29,786 nucleotides of DNA from Discostella pseudostelligera (lineage: Eukaryota > Bacillariophyta > Thalassiosirophyceae > Thalassiosirales > Thalassiosiraceae). The notes beneath the pieces were generated by a model, which had not been told where the DNA came from, did no database searches, and saw only the letters and a program-made list of their open reading frames with translations. The stretch lies in the NCBI GenBank assembly GCA_036940085.1, contig JALLBK010000151.1, forward strand, positions 1 to 29,786. Reading direction: 5' to 3'. Positions 10,321-19,301 of the stretch are shown piece by piece (the first letter of the stretch is position 1; each line of letters starts with the position of its first letter). The position numbers and the translations under genes were made by a program.

Positions 10321-10773
10321 TGTTGAATCCAACGTCGGCCGATATCCACAACAAAAGCAAAGAGCCAAAGCGAGAGTTGATTGATAGAGGTGCAATAGGG
10401 TGCAATTGAATTGAATTGAATTGGATTGGATTGGATTGGACGACACGTCACAGATAGCGAAGATTTGAATTTGAGGTTCCAGGTGGCGCTTTCATACCAC
10501 TCGTCATCGTATGCGGCGACAGCCAGACCGACACATCATTGCCGCCGCCAACCACCAACAAAACACACACAGACGATGACGATGAACCTGTCGATCTCGA
10601 TGAACCATCACCATCACCGCAGCCGCAGCCGCCACCATCGTCGCCACCATATTAGAATAGATTCCACTACCACTACCTCTAGTTCACCAGCCCAGCCTAG
10701 CCACGTCGACTAAACCCGCATAGTGTAGGGAGAGCGGAAACTTCAAGCAATCATCGTCCGTTCTGTTGACATC
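10321..10773. promoter_or_regulatory. Divergent promoter between Derlin and the S1-domain gene
   Basis: A 450-nt interval between two divergent start codons. It contains the pentanucleotide microsatellite at about 10403-10440 near the Derlin start and a CAT/CCG-rich low-complexity tract at about 10600-10650. A 95-codon plus-strand ORF here (10426-10713) is His/Ser/Thr low complexity and is not supported. I see no E2F-like GGCGGGAA box in this promoter. Confidence 0.4.
10403..10440. repeat. Pentanucleotide microsatellite (AATTG)n-(GATTG)n
   Basis: Three to four AATTG units pass directly into about four GATTG units, a compound simple repeat about 85-120 nt upstream of the Derlin start codon, probably in its 5' leader or promoter. 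Likely length-variable; no function is claimed. Confidence 0.85.
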
Positions 10774-11838
10774 ATGGTCAGATTCTTCCCATCCATGCAT
10801 TCGCAGACGTTCATCGTTTTGCTGGTACTTGAACGATGGATCAATTGTTCCGCATTCCAAATCCCAAACCTAGCACGGCATCAAGCTAATGACAATGCAA
10901 TCATCTCTTCCATTCGAATGGTTAAAGAAGGTAGTAGCATTGATTCTTTATTTGGCCCTCGCACCGATGACAACAATGTTGATGTAGTTTTGTATTCCGA
11001 TGAAACACCAACAAAAAAGAAACGATCGGCCATGTCGCGATGGGACTCTCTCAATCCCAAAATCAAAGCCCGCATTGTTCAGGAAGCACAAGAACGTGCG
11101 ATGAAGAATAAGAAACGAAGAGAGCCCGCCGCAGATAAGAAGCGTCGACTCTACACTCAATACAAGGAGATGCAGATTCAGTCGAAGCGAGCTATGTATG
11201 TTCAACGAACCGTGCCTGTCAAATCCGAATCGCGGACGAAATTACCCGATATTTCACCAGGAGATACATTGACCGGAAAAGTTATCTCGCTTACTCGTTT
11301 TGGGGCATATGTCGATGTTGGTACGGAAGTCGATGGACTACTCCATGTTAGTCAAATTACGCGGGAGGAATTTGTCGATCATCCTCGGAAATACTTGACT
11401 CCGGGTGATGATGTGGAGGTACGAGTGGTACGACTTGATCCACAATTGAAGAAGTTGCAGCTTACCATGCTCCCCGATGATGTATTGGAAGAAGAGAATG
11501 TAATGAACAAGTATGAAGAGAGTGTCGACGGCGATGAGGATGATCGGATACAATTGGATGAGATTGAAGTTGATGATGAGTTATGGGGAGAGATACGTCG
11601 TGTCACTGACTATGGTGCCTATGTCGAATTGGGTGCAGTCGTTCGTGGCTTCTTACATTTTATGGATCATCCCATGTTTGGGGAGGTGCGTGGATCTCAT
11701 CCCAAGGAGTTTATGCGTGTGGGAGATCGAGTTCGAGTTTGGGTGTCCGATGTGGATGGTACACAGAGGAGGATTAAGTTAACGGCAAACCGTCCGGCCG
11801 GCTTGCCCGGTCCACGTCGAGAGATTCAATGGATTTGA
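10774..11838 (+). CDS. Plastid-targeted protein with two S1 RNA-binding domains (354 aa)
   Basis: The N-terminus has a signal peptide (TFIVLLVLERWINCSA) with predicted cleavage before FQIP, the aromatic +1 motif for diatom stromal import. A basic Lys/Arg/Gln-rich segment follows at about residues 85-140. Two S1 (OB-fold) domains come next: one at about 163-232 (PGDTLTGKVISLTRFGAYVD, GLLHVSQIT, PGDDVEVRVVRLD) and one at about 268-345 (WGEIRRVTDYGAYVELG, GFLHFMDHP, VGDRVRVWVSDVD). S1 domains bind single-stranded RNA; plastid S1 proteins act in translation or RNA processing. It is shorter than bacterial ribosomal protein S1, which has six domains, and is not assignable to a specific factor. It is divergent from the plastid Derlin and converges with the next gene, 178 nt between stops. 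Confidence 0.8.
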   Translation: MVRFFPSMHSQTFIVLLVLERWINCSAFQIPNLARHQANDNAIISSIRMVKEGSSIDSLFGPRTDDNNVDVVLYSDETPTKKKRSAMSRWDSLNPKIKARIVQEAQERAMKNKKRREPAADKKRRLYTQYKEMQIQSKRAMYVQRTVPVKSESRTKLPDISPGDTLTGKVISLTRFGAYVDVGTEVDGLLHVSQITREEFVDHPRKYLTPGDDVEVRVVRLDPQLKKLQLTMLPDDVLEEENVMNKYEESVDGDEDDRIQLDEIEVDDELWGEIRRVTDYGAYVELGAVVRGFLHFMDHPMFGEVRGSHPKEFMRVGDRVRVWVSDVDGTQRRIKLTANRPAGLPGPRREIQWI

Positions 11839-12016
11839 ACAATTAAACGGGACGACCTAATGGGGATTCGTAGGCTAAATTTATGGCTACTATTATAGAA
11901 CTATTGATGAGAATTCGACCAATGCATTTTGCTGAAGCAGTTATGTATGCGTCACCTTAGGACTAACGAGGCAAACTGAGTTTGTGTGCGCGTTTAATTT
12001 ATTGTTTATGCTTCTC

Positions 12017-13241
12017 CTAGAACCCCTTGTAGTCGCCAGAACTCGGATCGAGGCCACCTCCACCTCCAGCTTTACCTAATGCACCACTATCCATCACGTC
12101 CTTTTGATAATTGTACCATTCCACTGAAACATTTATGATTAAAATAGAAATTCATGATCAGTACAAAGATATGAATAAGTTTGTGATTGGAGAATGAATA
12201 ATGCATAAACTTACTCGGTACATCCTTCTCCAGTTTTACCTTGGAGCGAAAGCTGAAACTCTTACTCTTCAGACTCTTCAAATCTCCAATGGCCGCACTC
12301 CAGAAACCACCTACCACAGATAGGTCGGGATTAAACCGATACCCTGGAACGCAGTCTGCGCGAAGGAAAGCCCCGTTGAAGTTGCAGGAAGCGAGTTCAG
12401 ATATTGCTGCATTCATTCTACCTTCGCCAGCAGTGGTGCGGACGGATCCAATGAAGGTTGTTCGTTTCGAGACGGATGCAGGGATTGTGATTTTGGGCGT
12501 AAGAGGTTCATCGTCACCTACATCCTCCTTGTTTGCAGCTTTATCACCTGCTGCACTTGTCAATACAATTGAAACTGGATCCATTCCGCCACATGTATTC
12601 TGGACAGCATCAACCAATCGGACCACATCTTCTTCAGGCCACTCAGAATCGGGAGACAAGACGATTTCTGGTATCGGCTGTAATCCAGCATTCCAAATAG
12701 CACCAAAATCAGCAGACAGGGTCGGATGATTCTTCGACTCTTCCACATAGCTATCCACACTCTCGATTGTCTTTCCTCCAAAAAGTGGCACGAGCATGCC
12801 TTCGACGCCATCAACATTCTCTAAACGTTCCAAACAAGTACTCAAGTTGTTTCCTTCACCGAGTATATATATTATTGGGACAGGACCGGGGAAGTTTCCT
12901 CTTGCATCTTCCTGATCCTTGCCCATTGGCGATAATGCATCGACAGTTCCCTCAACAAATACTGCATTGGCCTTGGCTTTTGTTCGCAATGCTTGACTTA
13001 GTTTTTTCACCTCAGTTGCTCTTAGCAATAGAGCCGTAGGATCAGATGGTTCAGGCAATAAAATTTCCGGATGGAATGTTAGCTTTTTGGATGGAGAACG
13101 GAACGCCTCCGAAAGGCGCGAGCGGGAAATTTCGGCACGTGACGAATCGGAGATAGAGAGCGATTGTACAATGATTACATTTCGGAGAATGCAAAGTCTA
13201 AGCAGCAAATATAGGGCGGTAGTGCCGTTGAATGGGCGCAT
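12017..13241 (-). CDS. Conserved protein of unknown function, possible presequence (2 exons, 377 aa)
   Basis: Exon 1 is 13241-12215 and exon 2 is 12123-12017, with a 91-nt intron (GTAAGT...TTTCAG). Splicing completes an ATG codon at the junction and yields KDVPMEWYNYQKDVMDSG and a Gly-rich C-terminus ending GDYKGF; without it the frame runs into intron-coded residues. The ATG at 13241 places a hydrophobic segment (ALYLLLRLCILRNVIIVQS) right at the N-terminus, signal-peptide-like; an in-frame ATG at 13331 would add 30 residues. The best-ordered part is TFIGSVRTTAGEGR, NGAFLRADCVPGYRF and VVGGFWSAAIGDLKS. The alternating strand/helix pattern suggests an alpha/beta (possibly TIM-barrel-like) fold. 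I have the impression of related plant and algal proteins but cannot name a family, so no function is given. Confidence 0.7.
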
Positions 13242-14027
13242 CGTTCGACTGAATAAAGGATATAGGAATGGAGGTACTGCTCTAATCAACACAGATAAAG
13301 AAGTGGTGAATTGTTTTTTGTTATTTGTCATCGTTCATGGTCAGTTCATCGCATAGAAGAGCGGAATCATCGTGGTGCCGCTGGCCGATGTTGATGTTGA
13401 TCGGCGGCGGTGATGGCTGCGGAAGCGAATGACGTCATCATGTCTGTCCATCGTCGATTCAAAGTGCTGTCCTAATTCCAAGTGGAAGCACCCCAACCGC
13501 ATTTGTTGTTCCAAGTGGAAGCTTCACACTCTTGGCGGGAAAGTTTTGGCGCTAAAGCACCTGCATGGCGGGAGAGTTATGGCGGGAAGACTAATCCACC
13601 ACGGGGCCGGGCGGTCTGTTGGGAGGGAGAGATGTCGTATCGACGTAGCACCACATTATTTCATATCTACTCCTATTTTCCACAATGATGATTGCCTTTT
13701 ATAATTATTCATCCACCATGACATCATGTGTGAGCTTAAATCTCTCACTACTGTTGCAGACCTGTGACCAGTTCGTCTCCAGTCTCCATAATACAAAATT
13801 CCATGTCGTCGTGCGGTTCATATCATGTTCATGCTTTTAACATCAGACCATGCCGTCAAGGCACTTGTTATTCATTGTGTAAAGCGATGTACAGTGTATA
13901 CGAATTCCATCTCACCCCAACATCTCTTCTGTGCAGTCGTCGATGCTCAACAATATTTTCCTAACCTGGTAAATATTTCTCGCACATCATCGCCGTTATG
14001 ATTACCAATACTTATTGTCTGCAAGTT
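13242..14027. promoter_or_regulatory. Upstream region of the unknown gene: E2F-like boxes and a palindromic CRE-like box
   Basis: The interval separates the start of the 13241 gene from the stop of the next minus-strand gene. It contains TGACGTCA at 13430-13437 (a full palindromic CRE-like site), GGCGGGAAA at 13534-13542, a TTTTGGCGC element at 13543-13551, GGCGGGAG at 13567-13574 and GGCGGGAAG at 13581-13589. Bases from about 13620 to 14027 show nothing I can assign beyond 3' flanking sequence. Several ORFs here (13429-13704, 13764-13964) have no supported product. Confidence 0.5.
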
Positions 14028-14546
14028 TCATCTTCTCTTTCGTTTCTGCTTGTGATCATCCGCTGGAACATTAGTTGTTTGTGTCTTTGCCATAACCTTC
14101 TCCTTCTCAATAACTTCGGTCAGATATGCATCGGATGCCTTCTTTGCTGCATTTACAAATCCAATAATTTGGGCAAATTGTCCTCCTTCTTTTAGTTTAG
14201 GCAATGGACCTTGGTCATGCATACCCGAGTAACTGTAATCACCTGGCTCCGGCTATGACGCAGATACGTTGATCAGGGTACATAGTATTGTTGATGTACG
14301 AAATGTTTCATATCATGAGCAACATACCTTGATCGGCTCTACGCCGTGGGGAAGTCCGATCACAGCAGGACTGCAATTTGATTTATGGAAATATTGATCG
14401 TTAATGTCTAGAGATGACTCTATCGAGTTTTGTCCACTGTGGTTGCAGCCATCCTCGTCTCCGCCACTTGCGCGAGGCACCTCAAATCGAGCATGAAGGA
14501 ACATTTTGGGCGTACATTCGTCGGCGCTAGCGCTTGCTGTTTCCAT
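14028..14546 (-). CDS. Small protein of unknown function (2 exons, 147 aa)
   Basis: Exon 1 is 14546-14328 and exon 2 is 14252-14028, with a 75-nt intron (GTATGT...CATAG). The phase-0 junction joins GLPHGVEPIK to PEPGDYSYSGMHDQGP. I chose the ATG at 14546 because the open frame further upstream has no ATG and gives His/Gln-rich sequence. The protein is acidic and Ser-rich at the N-terminus with MFLHARFEVPRAS, then an ordered stretch GPLPKLKEGGQFAQIIGFVN followed by a likely helix (AAKKASDAYLTEVIEKEK), and ends in a basic tail KQKRKRR that resembles a nuclear localisation signal. I do not recognise a family. It is divergent from the SLC35B1-like transporter. Confidence 0.6.
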
Positions 14547-14946
14547 GACGATATTGGATATATGTTGTACTTTGAGGATCCCAATTTCTTGGTGCCAATG
14601 CCAAGATCGCCGGCTTTGGCGGTCGGTGTCGGCGTCGATAGGAAAATGATGCAAATTGCGCAATTGATGATGTTGGTTGGTGTTGGTGAATGGTTGTGGT
14701 CTGTTGTGCCAGTTTTGGCGCGCCAAGATAGATGACGACTTCCTCGTTCCTCGTCTACGCGTGGAACAGGTTTTGGCGCGCTAAGATATCGATCGAATCT
14801 CCCTCAACAAGCCATCACCGGCCGCACACCAACCAAACACTCACCCATCACCTAGATATCTACCATCACCAACGCGGCGCATCATCATCGTCTTCCAATT
14901 CCTCACAATTCGAGCGCGAGAGATATCTTTTCATCGATTATCGAGT
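14547..14946. promoter_or_regulatory. Divergent promoter with a repeated TTTTGGCGCGCYAAGATA element
   Basis: Two near-identical elements lie 59 bp apart in the same orientation: TTTTGGCGCGCCAAGATA at 14713-14730 and TTTTGGCGCGCTAAGATA at 14771-14788, differing at one base. The first holds the 12-bp palindrome TTGGCGCGCCAA (14715-14726) and both match the E2F consensus TTTSGCGC. A CAT/CCA-rich tract at about 14800-14900 leads to the transporter start codon. Confidence 0.55.
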
Positions 14947-16119
14947 ATGCGCCTCCCATTGCTCTTACTGGCCATTTTCAGCAGTGCCAACGCCGCCACC
15001 AAATCATCGACTTTATCACCTCGCTTGACAGTGACAGCTCCTCGACGTACTCTTGCGTCCCTCCAAAAAGTAGAACAATCGACGAAGATTCCAGCGGCAT
15101 TAGGCTTGGAAACTATCCTCCAACAACGCGGCGGCGCATCTACAGCAACTTCTACAACTATGACACAAGAATCAGCAGGTTTGCCTTCCGCCGTCAAACT
15201 CTTGATTGGTGCTGGAGGTATCTACGCAGCATTTCTTTACTACGGCTCGCTTCAAGAGGATGTGTTTCGCTACACGGCCAAGGACGGAACGCAATTCAGC
15301 CAGGCATGGCTCCTCCAAGTTATCGAATCGTTGGCGAATGTATTGATTGGGTTTGTGGGAATGCAGCTGTCCGGTGCTACGGCTGGTATTCCCAAGAAGG
15401 CATTTGCTATTTCGGGCGCGTCGCAGGTGTCGGCAAAGGCTTGTATGAGTTTGGCGCTGGCCAACGGATTGTCGTTCCCCTTGGCTACGTTGGCAAAGTC
15501 GGGTAAGATGGCACCAGTCATGTTCGGCTCGTTGATTTTAGGTGGGGCATCATACAGTCTCAGGGAGTACCTACAGGTGGCTGCTATCATCGGTGGAACG
15601 GCGATCGTTTCCATGGGCAAGAAGAAGGGCGGAAGCAGCTCCGCTTTGGGTGTTGCCTACATCATTGGTAGTCTTGTGTTGGATGGTGTCACTGCTGGTT
15701 TCCAAAAGAAACTAAAGGCTGACACCGCGAAGGCTGGTGTGAAGCCCAAGCCATATGATTTCATGTTTTGGACCAACTTTTACATGTGTCTGACGGCCAT
15801 TGTCATCTCTCTTGGACTTAATGAAGTTGGGTCTGGTTTGGCGTTTTGCACTGCAAATCCTGAGATTTTCAGTAAGATTATCAAATTCGCGCTGTGCTCG
15901 GCGGTGGGCCAATCATTCATCTTCTACACCATTGCGAACTTTGACCCACTCGTCTTGTCTACGGTGACAACAACGAGGAAAATCTTCTCGGTTCTGTTGA
16001 GTATATTCTTGAAAGGACACTCACTCTCCTTGACGGGATGGTCGGGCATTGCTCTTGCTTGCGGTGGTATTGTTTCAGAGCTGGTCGCTTCCTCGGGAGG
16101 AAAGGGCAAGGTGCATTAA
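14947..16119 (+). CDS. SLC35B1/UAA-family nucleotide(-sugar) transporter with an N-terminal presequence (390 aa)
   Basis: SLC35B1 homologues are ten-helix drug/metabolite-superfamily carriers; the human protein has been described as an ER ATP/ADP exchanger and earlier as a UDP-sugar carrier. Signatures here are AAFLYYGSLQEDVFRY, LVLDGVTAGFQKK, FMFWTNFYMCL, GQSFIFYTIANFDPL and STVTTTRKIFSVLLS. Unusually, an extra ~75-residue N-terminus precedes the first carrier helix: a cleavable-looking signal peptide (LPLLLLAIFSSANA), a Thr/Ser/Arg-rich stretch and RGGA at 61-64. The C-terminus ends KGKVH, a K-x-K-x-x arrangement like an ER-retrieval signal. Location is therefore ambiguous between ER and a membrane of the complex plastid. 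The single-exon gene converges with the GST gene, 177 nt between stops. Confidence 0.85.
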   Translation: MRLPLLLLAIFSSANAATKSSTLSPRLTVTAPRRTLASLQKVEQSTKIPAALGLETILQQRGGASTATSTTMTQESAGLPSAVKLLIGAGGIYAAFLYYGSLQEDVFRYTAKDGTQFSQAWLLQVIESLANVLIGFVGMQLSGATAGIPKKAFAISGASQVSAKACMSLALANGLSFPLATLAKSGKMAPVMFGSLILGGASYSLREYLQVAAIIGGTAIVSMGKKKGGSSSALGVAYIIGSLVLDGVTAGFQKKLKADTAKAGVKPKPYDFMFWTNFYMCLTAIVISLGLNEVGSGLAFCTANPEIFSKIIKFALCSAVGQSFIFYTIANFDPLVLSTVTTTRKIFSVLLSIFLKGHSLSLTGWSGIALACGGIVSELVASSGGKGKVH

Positions 16120-16296
16120 TTCATGAGCATTGGGTTTGTATTTCATTTGGTCACATTCTTCAGCTACGTCGGATCTCCATATCACGACGAGCTCTAAAGT
16201 AAATCCGTGATGATTATTGTAATTTCGAATTCTTTTACATCACTACTTAGTCCTCTTTTAATTAGTTTAGTCGGAAAATACAAAGGAGTGACCACA

Positions 16297-18069
16297 TCAA
16301 TGCAAAACATTTATCGCCGCATTCAAATGTGCCCTGAACTGCCGCGCTGCCGCCAAAGGCATATCTCTTGGTACACCGATCCTGTCACGCAAGTAGCATA
16401 ATGCAGATGCTACGTCCCGTGCTTTGCCTGTGCTCCAAACCCCCATACCTGCTTTCATATCTCTCAAAGCTGAATCATGAGCCTCCGGCCCTTCCGCCAA
16501 CATTGCACCACAGACCAATCTCAAGGCATGTTCGACGTCAGGTATCAATGCTTCGTCAGGAGCTGCGTAGGGGTCGGCCAGTTCAGCCCCAAAGCCTTTT
16601 CGAGGATTTTTTGCACCGTTTGGGCCACCGCGAGAGGCAAACTTCGCAACCTACAAAGTTGAGAAGAATATTTGTGAGCAAATCGATTTACGTTCGGTTT
16701 GAAAATATAATGCAAGGTAGACACATATCATAGGTAGACTCACATTTTGCCCATTGCCTGCTAACTTCCATCCAGCCATTTGCCGACAGGCTTCGGCCAT
16801 TTTCTCTGGGTCGGCATTCATGTATGATGTACCCTCTACTCCGATATCTCCATTGTCTCCTTTGATTTCAGCCGCCTTCAGCACACATAACGGTAGCGGT
16901 GGCCCACGATACAATGGTTGCAAGGGGTCGTCGAATGATAATGGCAAATTCCAACTCTTGCCATCTTTACCAATAATACTCATTTGATAGGCACTACGAT
17001 CATCTTCAAACCCTCCATCATATCCAGGACCATATTGCGGTGGAATATCCTTCACGTGTGTGTAATAATCAGACTTGAATGCAAGATAGCATTCTCTCTT
17101 CTCAAACGCGTCTAACCAAGCATTTAACGCTGGAAATTGCCGACGATAGTTCGCGGATCTCAAGTCCAAACCCTTCCAATATGCACATGAAGCCAGCATA
17201 CGTTCAACGTGTGAAACGTAAATAAAGTCAATCATTGTCGGATGATCAGCAAAGTCAAAGAACCAAGGTCCAGGAGTCGATGCTAATGCATCATTCACCT
17301 TGGAAATGCAATCAAGAAATCCTTTCATCGCCCCGGACATGGATGATTCCTTCGATCCCATAATCTTCCCAAGCATGGAGCCACTGCTAAACCCAGGACC
17401 TTCTGCGCGGAAGATTAGAGTGCACCACCAGGAAAAGAGTTCTCTTTCAAGATTTGCTAACATTTTGTATCTTGCCTGGCGTTCGGTGTCATCGATAGCT
17501 GGCATCATTCGTCTGTAGCCCTCGTCGACGGGATGCCACTGATCAAGCAGTTCCATGATCACTTGACTTTCAGTTATGGTTCTCTTTCTTCCGTCATTCG
17601 TTTCCACAACTAACGCAGGAAGTAGGCCTGAAGGCACCATACGGAGGAACGATTCTGGTTTATCCCCGTAACTCCGCATAGGGACAAGTTCTATGTTGAT
17701 GGGTATGCGCTTCTCCTCAATGAGAAGCATCGTTTTCTGGCAGTACGGGCACCATCCAGCATGGTCACGATACAGCGTGATCTTTGGTATTTCATTAGAT
17801 CCAAAGAGACGAAGTTTGTTCTGTACAAACGGGCCGCCTGTTCCATCGAGCCTTGATTCCTGTTCGGAATTCAAGGCTGCACCGACCGCTGTGTTGGCGG
17901 CTGCTGATTGAAGATCCGACCAGCTGTTGGTGCTCAGCGTCGACATAGAAAGCTTCGTAAATGAAATCGTACGTCTGGAGATAGAAAAGCTGGCAACTAC
18001 TGCCAACCGAAGCATCAACGGGACGAGCAATATCATCAATTGCGACGGCTTCATCTTCATGGTCGACAT
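16297..18069 (-). CDS. Plastid-targeted glutathione S-transferase-like protein with CPYC active site (2 exons, 559 aa)
   Basis: Exon 1 is 18069-16744, exon 2 is 16650-16297; the 93-nt intron (GTGAGT...TTGTAG) splits in phase 0, and splicing gives GNGQNVAKFASRGGPN. The signal peptide (LMILLVPLMLRLAVVAS) precedes FSIS, an F(+1) plastid motif. The thioredoxin-fold domain starts near residue 95 with LYRDHAGWCPYCQK, a glutaredoxin-like CPYC site, followed by VPSGLLPALVVE (cis-Pro region) and ESQVIMELLDQW (glutathione-binding Glu-Ser). A helical GST C-terminal domain follows (ERELFSWWCTLIF, FPALNAWLDAFEKR). A further ~180 residues, including a second helical region in exon 2, extend beyond ordinary GSTs of about 220 residues. 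The CPYC site suggests thiol transferase or dehydroascorbate/deglutathionylating activity rather than conjugation. The upstream frame has no ATG before 18069. Confidence 0.8.
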
Positions 18070-18273
18070 CTTTTTTGTTGCGGATCGGAAGAAGTGCCCG
18101 CCCGCCACGTACGCGTAGGGAGGTGTCGTACATATACGACATACATAGGCAAGTAATAGGAATTCCTAACTACGCAGGCACTGGCAGAAAGTCGTTGGTA
18201 CGGGCGGCGGACCTTTGTGGCGACGACGGCAAGCACACAACAATCAAAGATTTCACCAAAATAGCCGCCAACC

Positions 18274-19078
18274 ATGGTGAGATCGGCGGCGCCCCCCTGA
18301 TTGTAGGACGGTCAATGCACCTGCGACATGGCCGCAGCATGTTCATATCTGTTGAAGTGGACTTCCTGCATTGCTCGAAAGGATCGTTGGGTGTCGAGGA
18401 AGGAGGAGCAATGCCGTTCGCAACACGAGGATTTATTTTGCGGCCATTGTGGGGCAATGATCATTAAGCCTCGTGTTGATATGGTGGTTGCAACCAAAAT
18501 TTAGTTTGCCATCGGTTTATCTACAGCTACGGGAATTCTTTTCAATGATAATCTGGACGTATTGGGATCATTATTTCGTTGCTTGTCACAAATATTTTTT
18601 GCACATCCACTCATCGTCGCATTTTTTCTCCCCACTCTCTTTTTCAATCAAGTCAACCGGTGTCGAAGTATCCGACGAAGTTGCGACTTCCTTCACTAAA
18701 TTCAAGTTGGGGCAGGAGCCGTACAAGCTTCGTTACTTTATTTATGAAATTAAGGATAAGAAGACGATTGTCATTGAAAAGCAGGGTGCGAGGGATAAAA
18801 CCTACGAAGATTTTGTAGAGGAGCTTCCTGAAAATGACTGCCGCTACGGATTGATTGATATTGAGTTTGAGACGGATGATGGACGCCCCACGTCGAAGAT
18901 TGTCTTTATCAGCTGGAACCCCGATACAGCATCCGTGAGACCAAAGATGTTGTATTCTGGATCGAAGGAGGCCCTCAAATCTGCGCTTGTTGGTGTCGGA
19001 ATCCACATAAATGCAACTGATCACTCGGAATTGGACTTTGAGGAGTCAATTTTGCCTGTTGTGAAGAAGTTTACTTGA
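18274..19078 (+). CDS. ADF/cofilin actin-depolymerising factor; exon 1 is the start codon alone (142 aa)
   Basis: ADF/cofilin binds and severs actin filaments. Exon 2 (18653-19078) encodes a complete domain: STGVEVSDEVATSF, KLRYFIYEIKD, DCRYGLIDIEFE, FISWNPDTASVRPKM and the actin-binding helix MLYSGSKEALKSAL, ending LPVVKKF. No ATG lies at the correct place in exon 2. The best model is an exon 1 consisting only of ATG at 18274-18276 (context GCCAACCATGG) followed immediately by GTGAGA, a 376-nt intron and the acceptor CAATCAAG. This gives a protein starting MSTGVEV, with Ser2 placed like the regulatory phosphoserine of animal cofilin. An intron directly after the ATG is also known in plant ADF genes. 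The intron is much longer than others here. It is divergent from the GST gene (204 nt between starts). Confidence 0.8.
18277..18652 (+). other. Long first intron of the cofilin gene
   Basis: At 376 nt this is the longest intron inferred in the window (others 75-143 nt). It starts GTGAGATCGG and ends with a pyrimidine-rich tract TCTCTTTTTCAATCAAG. ORFs crossing it have no supported product. Its length and position next to the start codon would suit an expression-enhancing intron, but nothing in the sequence proves this. Confidence 0.6.
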
Positions 19079-19301
19079 GAATGAGATTTTGTACGGATCG
19101 GGTAATCTTTATTGGAAGCGGAATTGCGTCGGCATGCATCTGGTCGCTGAGCGCTGAGCGAATATATTTCTGATTTAGGTGCAGCCGTATGTGGGAATAC
19201 TGGAACTTCTTTTTCATCTACGGTGCGTATCTGTAAAGTAACCATGTCTTACCCCTGACTCTACCGATGTATTTATGAATGGTTCATTTTGTAAGATAGA
19301 A

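Noticed and set aside
10426..10713. 95-codon ORF between Derlin and the S1-domain gene
   Set aside because: His/Ser/Thr/Arg low complexity from a CAT/CCG-rich promoter tract; no domain.
12241..12729. 162-codon plus-strand ORF
   Set aside because: Entirely antisense to exon 1 of the 377-aa gene, which has a confirmed in-frame splice junction.
13429..14195. Several plus-strand ORFs (13429-13704, 13764-13964, 13998-14195)
   Set aside because: The first sits on the E2F-like boxes, the others overlap or flank the small two-exon gene antisense; none has a recognisable product.
18075..18467. 130-codon plus-strand ORF crossing the cofilin start
   Set aside because: It overlaps the GST/cofilin promoter and the inferred cofilin intron in a different frame; translation is unrecognisable.
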